Below, piece after piece: positions 1 to 8,449 of a stretch of 64,000 nucleotides of DNA. This stretch comes from Dichotomicrobium thermohalophilum (GTDB lineage: Bacteria; Pseudomonadota; Alphaproteobacteria; Rhizobiales; Rhodomicrobiaceae), in NCBI RefSeq assembly GCF_003550175.1, contig NZ_QXDF01000001.1:186001-250000 (forward strand), in the 5' to 3' direction. Each line of letters starts with the position of its first letter. Position 1 is the stretch's first letter. The notes beneath the pieces are model-generated. The model searched no databases. It saw only the letters and a program-made list of their open reading frames with translations, and was not told where the DNA came from. A program made the translations under genes and the position numbers.

Positions 1-589
<589 letters not shown>

Positions 590-937
590 GCTGCGAATAT
601 GGTCCCGCGCGCGGCGGGCGTCCAGCGTAGGATGCCATACCTCTCTGACAAAACAACGTTAGTGGAGAAAACCTAATTATTGTAGCTACTAGCGAACGGA
701 TGCTGCTTGACAGAAAAACATACTAACACAAAGGCTGCCCAGTTAGTCTGAACGCACTTCGCATATATGGCCCTTGTGGCTGACCCCCGATGGCTTCCAA
801 GGGTACACCCCTTCACGACGCGGTGTTGGTCATTTAAACACTCACCGATAAAATTGGCCTAGCCGTGGCCCTTTAGAACGTTGTAAGGCATCTGCAAAGA
901 TGATTCACTAGAGCGCGAATCAATCGTCGGTTTCTGT
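590..937. other. AT-richer intergenic gap between uvrB and a small-gene island
   Basis: No convincing gene is seen here. From about 650 onward the composition drops clearly below that of the surrounding genes and stays low to about 1800, which suggests an acquired segment starting just upstream of uvrB. The uvrB promoter (leftward) and a promoter for the gene at 938 (rightward) should both lie here, but I could not identify a confident -35/-10 pair for either. Confidence 0.5.
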
Positions 938-1216
938 ATGAGCCAAGAACCAGAGCCCAAAGCATTCTCTTTTCAGGCCATATCGGGCAAGGTGGACGTC
1001 AAATGTCCGATATGTGGCTTTGACAAATTTCTAGATACTGGCCCCACGAAGGACGAGGAGCGCCGAGGGTTTCGGCACGTTATTGTTGGTGTTTCTGGAA
1101 AAAAACGGCTAGCATATCTTCCCATTCGATTTAAGTTTTGTGCCAATTGTGGTTTTATTTTGCAATTTATGATACCCTCACGTAACGATGCGGAGGATAG
1201 TCATGACTCACGCTGA
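938..1216 (+). CDS. Small zinc-ribbon protein, function unknown
   Basis: This 92-residue protein has two Cys-x2-Cys knuckles (CPICGF at about residues 24-29 and CANCGF at about 68-73) separated by about 38 residues, the spacing of a zinc ribbon. Such small ribbons usually bind nucleic acid or act as protein adaptors; nothing in the sequence tells which. The gene is AT-richer than its neighbours and has no obvious Shine-Dalgarno sequence. Its last 14 bases overlap the next gene, which suggests co-expression. It is probably part of an acquired three-gene patch. Reality of the gene is supported by the paired cysteine motifs; the exact start is uncertain. Confidence 0.65.
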   Translation: MSQEPEPKAFSFQAISGKVDVKCPICGFDKFLDTGPTKDEERRGFRHVIVGVSGKKRLAYLPIRFKFCANCGFILQFMIPSRNDAEDSHDSR

Positions 1217-1451
1217 ATGCTGGCAGAAGTCGACGAAATGGCATGAATTAGACGAGACTCCAAAGTACATCATGAGACTTCTCAGGTTAATTGCAACCAT
1301 ATTTTTAATATTGTTTACCTTTTTTGGTCTGCTGCAATTAGCAAGTGGAGATATTCGCTGGGGTATAGCGAGTTTTATATGTATGCTTGTTTGGGTTTCG
1401 ATAGGCATTTTTCTGCGTCGTCAACACCCTGTCTCACTGGAGCGCTTTTAA
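1203..1451 (+). CDS. Small membrane protein in the AT-rich island
   Basis: This is an 82-residue protein. I place the start at 1203 rather than at the in-frame ATG at 1188 because GGAGG at 1191-1195 sits at good distance upstream of 1203. After a polar N-terminus (HAECWQKSTKWHELDETPKY) come two hydrophobic segments, roughly residues 28-48 (LLRLIATIFLILFTFFGLLQ) and 54-72, ending in a basic tail. It should be an inner-membrane protein with two spans. It overlaps the zinc-ribbon gene by 14 bases and is likely translationally coupled to it. I do not recognise a family. Confidence 0.55.
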   Translation: MTHAECWQKSTKWHELDETPKYIMRLLRLIATIFLILFTFFGLLQLASGDIRWGIASFICMLVWVSIGIFLRRQHPVSLERF

Positions 1452-1479
1452 GACCAAAACGTAACAAAAATTTATTAAA

Positions 1480-1722
1480 ATGTCTGAGCTAACCAAACTA
1501 CCTGAGCGATTAGCGCATTATGCTGTGTTTCCACTCGCAGCGTTCACGTTTGCACAAGTTCTATCAATTCTTTCGTCAGAGAGGCCGGGTTACGAACTGG
1601 TCTCTTGGGTATTGTCTGCAGGCATAACAATATGCGTCATTTTATTTTTTACACAATGCATCGTTGGATGGCCTAAAATTTACACGGAACAAGACACTGC
1701 GACCGAGAGCGTACAATCTTAG
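1480..1722 (+). CDS. Small two-span membrane protein in the AT-rich island
   Basis: This 80-residue protein has two hydrophobic stretches, about residues 11-29 and 40-63, and a polar tail rich in Glu and Thr. It lies 28 bases after the previous small gene on the same strand and shares its low GC. No Shine-Dalgarno sequence is visible before the ATG (the upstream 20 bases are A/T-rich), so either initiation is weak or translation is coupled. The family is unknown. It could be a non-functional remnant, but length, hydrophobic pattern and position argue for a small membrane protein. Confidence 0.45.
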   Translation: MSELTKLPERLAHYAVFPLAAFTFAQVLSILSSERPGYELVSWVLSAGITICVILFFTQCIVGWPKIYTEQDTATESVQS

Positions 1723-1732
1723 TCAGAAACGA

Positions 1733-1753
1733 CAACCTCTGGTCGGCTTTTTT
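1733..1753 (+). terminator. Possible weak terminator after the small-gene island
   Basis: A short stem (CGAC/GTCG) followed by GC and a run of six T lies just after the last small gene. The stem is only four base pairs, so this is a weak candidate. Confidence 0.25.
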
Positions 1754-1815
1754 AATAAAATTATCCTCTTAATCGGGGTGTTATCTCAGTCTGCTAACTA
1801 GACTTTAAATCATGT

Positions 1816-2715
1816 CTAGCGCCCCGCCAGCTTCGCGCGCCACTCCTGCATCGTGGCGATGCAGTTATCCAGCTCGTCCGCGTGCGGCGGCGGCAGCTCC
1901 AGCATCATCACCGGGCTTTTCGGGAAATCCAGCTCGCTGAAGATCGCGTTCCACGGGATCGACCCCCAGCCCAGCGGCAGATGCAGATCGCCCAGCCCGT
2001 AGGCGATGCGCTCGGCGCGTGAGACGGTGCGGATATCATTCGGCCGGCCGAACGAGTCATGCAGGTGCAGATGCTCGGCGAACGGCGCGAGCGGCGCCAG
2101 CTCCTCCAGCAGGTCGCGCCCGTGGAAGCCGCAGTTGATGTAGGCGTGCGACACATCGAGGCAGCAGCGGATGTTCGGGTGGTCGATCAGCTTGAGTTCG
2201 TACGCCAGCCGCGACGGCAGCGCCGTATGCCGGTCCGCGCGCTCCATCGGCAGCGTCTCGACGCAGACGACGACGCCTGACCCTGCCGCGATCCCCGCGA
2301 CCTCCTCCAGCGCCACGCGCTGGCGCTCGTAGGCCGCGTCGATCTCCGCCCGCGAGCCGTTACTGGAAATGCCGGTGTGAACCACCAGGTGCCGCGCGCC
2401 GAGTTCGGCGGTGATCTCGATGGATGCCTTCAGGATGTCGAGATGAAGCGCGCTCCGCCCCGGATGATCCATCAGGTTGATGGCGATCGGCCCGTGAACG
2501 CTGTAGCTTAGCGCCCGGCCGCCGCAGACGCTCTTCAGTTCGTCCAGCGCGCCCTGTTGGATGCGCCCATCGACCATCAACGCCAACTCGAACACCGGCA
2601 GCTCGACCAGATCGACCGGCTTGGTCTCGGCCGTGTCCAGCTGCGCTTCCAGCGCCTTGGGGCTGGGATCGCCGGCGCGCAGGGCATATCCGATCTGGGG
2701 CGCGGTGTCGGTCAT
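1816..2715 (-). CDS. Sugar phosphate isomerase/epimerase-like TIM-barrel protein
   Basis: This 299-residue protein belongs to the xylose isomerase-like / AP endonuclease 2 TIM-barrel superfamily. Diagnostic strands with metal-ligand residues are visible: YSVHGPIAIN, HLVVHTGIS, VCVETLP (Glu), CCLDVSHAYI (Asp/His), HLHLHDSFG (His-x-His-Asp) and the final VMMLELPPP (Glu). These positions normally bind two or three divalent metals and act in sugar isomerisation or endonuclease IV chemistry. No neighbour indicates a substrate, so I leave the function open. It is transcribed alone, leftward. Confidence 0.7.
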   Translation of the reverse strand: MTDTAPQIGYALRAGDPSPKALEAQLDTAETKPVDLVELPVFELALMVDGRIQQGALDELKSVCGGRALSYSVHGPIAINLMDHPGRSALHLDILKASIEITAELGARHLVVHTGISSNGSRAEIDAAYERQRVALEEVAGIAAGSGVVVCVETLPMERADRHTALPSRLAYELKLIDHPNIRCCLDVSHAYINCGFHGRDLLEELAPLAPFAEHLHLHDSFGRPNDIRTVSRAERIAYGLGDLHLPLGWGSIPWNAIFSELDFPKSPVMMLELPPPHADELDNCIATMQEWRAKLAGR

Positions 2716-2876
2716 CGGCTGTCCTTTCGGTGTCGGGCGTTCATCTCAGGTTCACGCGCAGTTGACGAACATTGAAGCAAGTTAACTTGTTCATGTGTCA
2801 GGCGCATGTAGACTTGAACACATGAGCAACATGACCGCCCGCGGCGGGGTAACAGACGTGAACAGGAGGGCTGGAA

Positions 2877-3002
2877 ATGGCCACTTGCTTCGGATGTCAG
2901 GGCAATACGCCCGAAAGCAATACGCCGGTCAATTTCTGGCGCGGACTGGCGCTCGGCCTTACCATCTGGGTCGTTCTGGTCGGCGCGCTGGTGATCGCCT
3001 GA
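2877..3002 (+). CDS. 41-residue membrane peptide with CxxC motif
   Basis: This is a small gene with a strong Shine-Dalgarno sequence (AGGAGGG at 2864-2870) about seven bases before ATG 2877. The peptide begins MATCFGCQGN, giving a Cys-x2-Cys pair, and ends in a single hydrophobic segment of about 20 residues (WRGLALGLTIWVVLVGALVI). The stop at 3000-3002 is just before the convergent cutA end. The good ribosome binding site plus a clean membrane segment support it as real. The two cysteines could bind a metal or a [2Fe-2S]/heme partner, but that is a guess. Confidence 0.55.
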   Translation: MATCFGCQGNTPESNTPVNFWRGLALGLTIWVVLVGALVIA

Positions 3003-3015
3003 TGGCGGCGCTGCG

Positions 3016-3372
3016 TCACTTCTGCGGAACAGTCTGTTCCGCCACCCAGTCGAGAAAGTCCGTGTTCCCCCCGGACACCTCAAGCACAGCTACGGCGGGC
3101 ACGTCGTAGCTGTGCAGCCGTTTGATCTCCTGAGTCACTTCTGCCGCAAGACCCGCGCGCGTTTTCACGAACATCGCCGTTTCTTCCCCCTCCTGCGCGG
3201 CGCCATCCCACTCGAAGACCGCCGTCATGCCAGGAAAGATGTTTGCGCAGGCGGCCAGCTTGCGGTTAACGAGTTCGCGCGCAATTGTCTTGGCCTCATC
3301 GGGCGTCTCGCAGGTGGTGTAGATCATCACCATACGGTCGGCATCCGGCTGCTTCCTTTGCGCTTCGCTCAT
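3016..3372 (-). CDS. cutA: Divalent-cation tolerance protein CutA
   Basis: CutA is a small trimeric alpha/beta protein linked to copper and other divalent-ion tolerance. The 118-residue product shows the family pattern: MVMIYTTCETPDEAKTIA at the start, RKLAACANIFPGM (the ACxN motif), FEWDGAAQEGEE, and the C-terminal HSYDVPAVAVLEV and GNTDFLDWV. Length is normal apart from a 14-residue polar N-terminal extension, so the true start may be the internal Met. It is convergent with the small CxxC peptide gene. Confidence 0.9.
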   Translation of the reverse strand: MSEAQRKQPDADRMVMIYTTCETPDEAKTIARELVNRKLAACANIFPGMTAVFEWDGAAQEGEETAMFVKTRAGLAAEVTQEIKRLHSYDVPAVAVLEVSGGNTDFLDWVAEQTVPQK

Positions 3373-3465
3373 TTGCTTCGCCTTTTCATGGCTGTTCGGC
3401 GGTGCTGACGCCGCCTGTTCGAAGGTCTATAGTCTTTCCCTGAAGATAGCCCATCACGAGCCGCC

Positions 3466-4248
3466 ATGCACGACCGCCCCTCCGACATTACCAAGATTCA
3501 CTTCGTGGCGAGCGAAGCGCCGGAAGCGCAGGCGGCATTCGAGCGGCTGACAGCCCGCTATGGCCAGGTACGGCCCGAGGAGGCCGAGGTGATCGTGGCA
3601 CTGGGCGGCGATGGCCTAATGCTTCAGACGCTCCACCAGCACATGTGTCACAGCGTGCCGATTTACGGCATGAACCGCGGCTCGATCGGCTTCCTCATGA
3701 ATGAGTATCACGAGGATGACTTGCTGGAGCGTCTCGAACAGGCCGAGATGAGTGTCATCCATCCGCTGCGCATGAAGGTGCGCGATCGCGAAAGCGTCAC
3801 CCACGAGGCGCTGGCGATCAACGAGGTGTCGATCTTCCGGCTGACCTATCAGGCGGCGAAGCTTCGGATCCTTGTCGATGGCCAGCTGCGCATGGACGAG
3901 ATGATGTGCGATGGCGTGCTCGTGGCAACCCCTGCGGGGAGCACCGCCTATAACCTGTCGGTCTACGGACCGATCCTGCCAATCAACGCGCCGCTGCTGG
4001 CCCTGACGCCGATCAGCCCGTTCCGCCCGCGGCGCTGGCGCGGCGCGCTGCTGTCAAACGAGGCGCATGTGCGCATCGAGGTGCTGGAGCCGGAAAAGCG
4101 CCCGGTCGCGGCCGTCGCGGACCACACCGAGTTCCGCCATGCCGTGCGCGTTGATGTGCACGAAGCGCGCTCCATCGGCCTGAAGCTGATGTTCGACCCC
4201 GGCCACGCGCTGGACGAGCGGATCCTCGCCGAGCAGTTCCGCTACTAG
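3466..4248 (+). CDS. nadK: NAD kinase
   Basis: NadK phosphorylates NAD to NADP using ATP in the cytoplasm. The 260-residue protein has the catalytic GGDG motif at about residues 47-50 ([10 protein letters not shown]), the NAD-binding stretch [20 protein letters not shown], and the substrate site [13 protein letters not shown]. The length fits the short alphaproteobacterial form. It is divergent from cutA with about 93 bases between starts. Confidence 0.95.
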   Translation: MHDRPSDITKIHFVASEAPEAQAAFERLTARYGQVRPEEAEVIVALGGDGLMLQTLHQHMCHSVPIYGMNRGSIGFLMNEYHEDDLLERLEQAEMSVIHPLRMKVRDRESVTHEALAINEVSIFRLTYQAAKLRILVDGQLRMDEMMCDGVLVATPAGSTAYNLSVYGPILPINAPLLALTPISPFRPRRWRGALLSNEAHVRIEVLEPEKRPVAAVADHTEFRHAVRVDVHEARSIGLKLMFDPGHALDERILAEQFRY

Positions 4249-4321
4249 CGCATTTCCGAAAAAGCCTGTCCCGGGCTTGATCCGGGATGGGAACCGGTTT
4301 TTCGGGCAAAATGCATGCAAG
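4249..4321. repeat. Dispersed intergenic repeat with nested palindrome
   Basis: Just after nadK lies an element flanked by GCATTTCCGAAAAA on the left and TTTTTCGGGCAAAATGC on the right, which can pair. Inside is a second palindrome, CCCGGGCTTGATCCGGG, and the core GGGAACCGGTTT. From memory, sequences of this type recur in intergenic regions of many Hyphomicrobiales. The core AACCGGTTCCC recurs in this window near 37558. It probably forms a hairpin at the nadK 3' end. Confidence 0.6.
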
Positions 4322-4326
4322 GGAGA

Positions 4327-4908
4327 TCACTGAGCCGTGCTGTCGTAATAGCTGACGATCGTGTCGAGGTCCGGCCGGTCGCGCTCCTGCGGCGGCTCTT
4401 TCGCCGTGCCGATATGGATGAAGCCGGCGATGCGCTCCTTCGGGTTCAGCCCGACGGCGTGGCGCGCGCTCTCGTCATAGGTGTACCACTCGGTGAGCCA
4501 GTGCGCGGCGAAACCGAGCGCATGAGCGGCGTGCACGAGATTCATGCACGCCGCACCGGCTGAGAGGATCTGCTCCCACTCGGGCACCGCGGGATGATAG
4601 ATCGTGTGCGAGACCACGGCGATCGTCACAGGCGAGCGCAGGAATCGGTTGCGCTCGATCTCGAGCCGCACATCCGAGGCTTCCGGCTCGTTCTCCGCCG
4701 TGATATGCGCCAGCCTTTCGCCGAGCGCCGCACGCTCACTGCCGGCAATGACGATGAAGCGCCAGGGCGTCAGCTTCTTATGGTCGGGCACGCGCGACGC
4801 GATCCGCAGAATGGTTTCCAGCTGTTGCTGGTCGGGGCCGGGATCCGTGAGGTTGTCAGCCTTCACGGAACGGCGGCTTCCCAGATGGTCAATAACGGGG
4901 TTTGTCAT
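4327..4908 (-). CDS. Nitroreductase-family FMN oxidoreductase (YdjA-like)
   Basis: This 193-residue protein is the size of small YdjA-type nitroreductases, which bind FMN and reduce nitro compounds or quinone-like substrates with NAD(P)H. Seen in sequence: RRSVKADNLTDPGPDQQQL near the N-terminus (FMN phosphate-binding Arg-Arg-Ser), ASRVPDHKKLTPWRFIVI, the central AGAACMNLVHAAHALGFAA helix, and GFIHIGTAKEPPQERDRP at the C-terminus. All are typical of the YdjA subgroup. The natural substrate cannot be told from context. It is divergent from the vWA operon. Confidence 0.85.
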   Translation of the reverse strand: MTNPVIDHLGSRRSVKADNLTDPGPDQQQLETILRIASRVPDHKKLTPWRFIVIAGSERAALGERLAHITAENEPEASDVRLEIERNRFLRSPVTIAVVSHTIYHPAVPEWEQILSAGAACMNLVHAAHALGFAAHWLTEWYTYDESARHAVGLNPKERIAGFIHIGTAKEPPQERDRPDLDTIVSYYDSTAQ

Positions 4909-4992
4909 GCAATTCTCCCATTTGTCCGCTCAACTCGCGCCCACGCGAGGAGAGTGCTGGACATTATGCGAAATCGGGGGAATGTTTGCGCT

Positions 4993-6972
4993 ATGAGAGG
5001 GCTTTTCATCAAGTTTTTTGCCGTTGTGACCGCGCTCTTCGCGCTTGCTGCGATGGGGCCGTTAGGCGGTTCCGCGCTCGCACAAAGTCGCGTGGTGATC
5101 CTCGATATGACCAACAGCATGTGGGCACCAATCGAAGGCGGGCGCAAGTATCAAGTCGCGCGCGAGGCAGTGGCCGGCGCGGCCCAGAACCTGGCAGCAC
5201 AGTCGCGGTTCGGGCTTTACGTGATCGGGAACCAGCCGGATGCTGGCTGCGAGGCCGTGACCGAGGCGGTGCCATTCGCGCCGCTGGACCGTGGCGCGCT
5301 GGACGCAGCGCTGGATGAGGCCATACCGGATCGCGGACGGATGCCCCTGTTTCCGGCGCTTGAGCGCGCGGTGAAGGCGATCCAGTCGGCGGGCGGCCGG
5401 GGCCGCATCCTCGTGGTAGGTGACGGAGCCGGCACCTGCATCCCTGACACCTGCGCCGCCGCGCGCGACCTCAGTGAGCGCACCGGCGGAGTGCGCATCG
5501 ACGCGGTTTCGCTGAACGCCGATGCCGAGACACGCCGCGGGCTGCAGTGTATTACCGACGGCACGGGCGGCGCCTACAAGGACACCGAAAACCGCGACGA
5601 GGTCATCACGTTCGTCCGCACCGCGCTCACCGGCAGCGAGACGCCGGACGCACCCAGGCCGCGTCCACGGGCAGCGCAGCAGAAGAATGCGCCGCCGCTG
5701 CCCGCCATCAATCCGTTCCGCCCCGGCCAGTCGCCGGTGGTGACGCTGCGCGCCGTCCTGGCCGAGGGCAAGGAGCCTATAACGCGTGGTCTCGCGTGGC
5801 GGGTGCTGGAGCCGACAGGCGGGGACGCTTCCGAGGTCTGGCGCGGGGCTGACGCGCAGCCGGAGGTGAATCTGCCGCCCGGCACATACCGTGTCGAGGT
5901 GGACTATGGCACGGTGAGCGCGAGTCGGGAGATTGCGGTGAAGCCGCGGCGCGCGCAGGACATCACGATCGACCTCAATGCCGGCGTGCTCAACCTTTCG
6001 GGCGCAGCGCGTGCGGGCGGTGAGCCTGTTGGCGATGTGTTTTATTATGTGCACCAACTGGAACAGGGCAGCGGACCCGGAAAACTCGTTGCGCGCTCCA
6101 GCCAACCGCAGCCGAGCTTCTATCTCCCCGCGGGCGCATATCGCGTCGTGGCACGCCACGGGTTGGCCGAGGCCGCGGACACCGTCGAGCTGGAAGCCGG
6201 CGCGATCCTCGGACGGAATTTGGCGCTGAACGCCGGCACGCTGCGAGTCGAAGCACGCGTGGCGGACGGCGAGGCGACACCGCGAGGCACCCTGTTCTCT
6301 GTCCATGCGCGCAACAGCGATGGCTGGCGCGAGGTGACCCGCTCGGCGCAGCGCGAACCCGTGTTCACGCTGCCCGAAGGCGAATATCGCGTCGAAGCCC
6401 GTCTGGATGCGGCGAGCGCAAGCACCACCGCGGAGATCAGCGCGGGCGAACAGCGGATCGCCTCGCTCAGCCTGCCCGCGGGCCGCCTGCAGATCGAGAC
6501 GCGGCTTGAAGGGCAATCCGGCCCGCTCGATGCCGGCGTGGTCTATCGCATGTTCCGGCTGGATGGCGGCGAGGCCGAACTGGTCCAGACATCCGCGCAG
6601 GCGCAGTACGAAGGCTTCCTCCCCGCCGGGCGCTATCGGGTCGTCAGCGCCTATGGCCTCGCCAACGCCGTGCAGACGCAGGAGGTCTCGATCGAGCCGG
6701 GCAAGACCCGGAGCCTCAGCTTCACCCACAATGCTGGGCGCGCGCAGCTTGGCCTCGTCAAGGTCAAGGGCGGACTGACGCTCGGACGCGTCAACTGGTC
6801 GATCCGCGACAGCAACGGCGAAGAGATCTACACCTCGACGGAAACAGTGCCCGAGCCGTATTTGCGCGCCGGTCAATATGTCGCCATCGCGGAGCGGCAA
6901 GGACAGACCGTGCGGCAAGCCTTTACGGTCTCGGCGAACCAGACGACCGTGGTAGAGATCGTGGCGGAATAG
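4993..6972 (+). CDS. Exported vWA-domain protein with repeated beta-sandwich modules
   Basis: This 659-residue protein starts with a signal peptide (about residues 1-30, ending GSALA). A von Willebrand factor A domain follows (about 33-210). Its metal-site loop reads D38-M-T40-N-S42, so the first serine of the canonical DxSxS is threonine. The rest, about 260-655, contains roughly five repeats of about 85-90 residues, each with a motif like PAGxYRVxAxxG (LPAGAYRVVARHG, LPEGEYRVEARLD, LPAGRYRVVSAYG). The gene lies 4 bases before a paralogue with the same architecture, so the two are co-expressed. An in-frame ATG at 4966 is an alternative start. It is probably a periplasmic adhesion or assembly protein; the partner is unknown. 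Confidence 0.75.
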   Translation: MRGLFIKFFAVVTALFALAAMGPLGGSALAQSRVVILDMTNSMWAPIEGGRKYQVAREAVAGAAQNLAAQSRFGLYVIGNQPDAGCEAVTEAVPFAPLDRGALDAALDEAIPDRGRMPLFPALERAVKAIQSAGGRGRILVVGDGAGTCIPDTCAAARDLSERTGGVRIDAVSLNADAETRRGLQCITDGTGGAYKDTENRDEVITFVRTALTGSETPDAPRPRPRAAQQKNAPPLPAINPFRPGQSPVVTLRAVLAEGKEPITRGLAWRVLEPTGGDASEVWRGADAQPEVNLPPGTYRVEVDYGTVSASREIAVKPRRAQDITIDLNAGVLNLSGAARAGGEPVGDVFYYVHQLEQGSGPGKLVARSSQPQPSFYLPAGAYRVVARHGLAEAADTVELEAGAILGRNLALNAGTLRVEARVADGEATPRGTLFSVHARNSDGWREVTRSAQREPVFTLPEGEYRVEARLDAASASTTAEISAGEQRIASLSLPAGRLQIETRLEGQSGPLDAGVVYRMFRLDGGEAELVQTSAQAQYEGFLPAGRYRVVSAYGLANAVQTQEVSIEPGKTRSLSFTHNAGRAQLGLVKVKGGLTLGRVNWSIRDSNGEEIYTSTETVPEPYLRAGQYVAIAERQGQTVRQAFTVSANQTTVVEIVAE

Positions 6973-6976
6973 CCAG

Positions 6977-8446
6977 ATGAGAAGGCAAATGAAAGTTCAG
7001 CCCATTCTCGCGGGCGTGCTGGCGCTCGGTGCGACTGCCCTGTTCGCCGCGCCCGCCGCGGCGCAGAGCGACAAGGTCATGCTGATCCTCGACTCCTCAC
7101 GTAGCATGTGGGGCCAGATCGACGGCGTGAACAAGGTCGTGCATGCCCGCGAAGCCCTGGCGCGCTTCTTCAAGCAGCAGGAAGGCGCCTTCCAACTCGG
7201 CCTGATGGCTTACGGCCACCAGGAAAAGGCGAGCTGCGATGACTTCGCGGTCCTCCAGGAAGTCGGCGAGGTCGAGGCCGCCGGCTATGCCAGCGCGGTC
7301 AAGAATATCTCGCCGAAAGGCTCCACGCCCATCGCTGCCGCACTCGACGCCGCCGCAGACGAAATGGCGAAAGAGACCGGCCGTAAGCACATTGTTTTGC
7401 TGAGCGACGGGCTGGACAACTGCGAGGGCGACCCCTGCGCACGCGCGCGGCAGCTTGCCCAGTCGGTGCCGCAGATGACGCTGCACGCCATTGCCTTCGA
7501 CAAGACCGGCAAGGAAGAGCAGCTGCGGCAACTGGCCTGCGTCGCCGAGCCGTCGGGCGGAATTTTCAAGTTCGCCAGCAATCGCGAAACGCTGGACGCA
7601 GCGTTGGCCGACGTCGCCGCACGCATCACCGCGCCGCCCCAGACGACCCAGTCCGTGGTGCCGGAAAATGTTGACCCCGAGGCGCCGGTCCCGATCAAGC
7701 TCACGGCGTTCCTGTCCGGCAGCGAGGAGCGTATCACGCGTGGGATCGTCTGGCGGGTGTTCTCCGGCCGCGCCGGCGATGACGGCCGCTACGAGATGCT
7801 GCATGAAATGCAGGACGCCCAGCCAACGCTGGAGCTGAAACCGGGCAACTATTTCATCAACGTCTCCTGGGGGCTGGCGCACGCGACCAAGCGGCTTCAG
7901 GTGACCCCCGGTCAACCGGCGCATGAACAGCTCATTCTGAAGGCCGGTGCGGTCCGCCTGAACGCGCGGCAGGCCAGCGGCGCGCCAATCGACATGGATG
8001 ATGCCCGCTTCGACATTTATTCCGATCGCACGGATCAGTTCGGCAACCGGGAGCGCATCATCGCCAATGCCCGGTCCGGCCCGGCCATCCGCCTCAACAC
8101 GGGCACCTACTACGTCGTCAGCCACTACGGCGACAGCAACGCCATCGTCGAGTCTCAGGTCGAGGTGAAGCCCGGTAAGCTGAGCGAGGTGATTCTGATC
8201 CACGATGCGAGCAAGGTCACGTTCCGACTGGCGGAGCGACGCGGCGGAGAGGCGATCGCAGATACGCGCTGGACAATCAAGACCGCGGATGGGCAGGTCG
8301 TGGAGCGGAGCGCAGGCGCGTTCCCGACGCATATTCTCACCTCCGGCAGATACCGCGTTGAAGCGCAGCACGGCGGACGGCTGTATGTCCGCGAATTCGA
8401 GCTTGCCGGCGGTGGCGCCCAGCAGGTCGAGGTGCTGATGCGTTAG
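6977..8446 (+). CDS. Second exported vWA-domain protein, paralogue of the preceding gene
   Basis: This 489-residue protein has a signal peptide (residues 1 to about 29, ending APAAA) and a vWA domain (about 33-215) whose metal site is the canonical D39-S-S41-R-S43. The later family motif is present as HIVLLSDGLDNCEGDPC. The C-terminal part holds about three modules like those of the upstream paralogue (LKPGNYFINVSWG, LNTGTYYVVSHYG, LTSGRYRVEAQHG). Start 6977 lies 4 bases after the upstream stop; an in-frame ATG at 6989 is also possible. The pair probably arose by duplication and may form a heteromeric periplasmic complex. It is convergent with the pentapeptide gene, 3 bases apart. Confidence 0.75.
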   Translation: MRRQMKVQPILAGVLALGATALFAAPAAAQSDKVMLILDSSRSMWGQIDGVNKVVHAREALARFFKQQEGAFQLGLMAYGHQEKASCDDFAVLQEVGEVEAAGYASAVKNISPKGSTPIAAALDAAADEMAKETGRKHIVLLSDGLDNCEGDPCARARQLAQSVPQMTLHAIAFDKTGKEEQLRQLACVAEPSGGIFKFASNRETLDAALADVAARITAPPQTTQSVVPENVDPEAPVPIKLTAFLSGSEERITRGIVWRVFSGRAGDDGRYEMLHEMQDAQPTLELKPGNYFINVSWGLAHATKRLQVTPGQPAHEQLILKAGAVRLNARQASGAPIDMDDARFDIYSDRTDQFGNRERIIANARSGPAIRLNTGTYYVVSHYGDSNAIVESQVEVKPGKLSEVILIHDASKVTFRLAERRGGEAIADTRWTIKTADGQVVERSAGAFPTHILTSGRYRVEAQHGGRLYVREFELAGGGAQQVEVLMR

Positions 8447-8449
8447 TAA

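Noticed and set aside
5062-6918. Long minus-strand open frame (618 codons) opposite the first vWA gene
   Set aside because: It has no recognisable domain, is rich in Arg/His/Asp as expected of an antisense frame in high-GC DNA, and the plus strand has a clear signal peptide, vWA domain and repeats.
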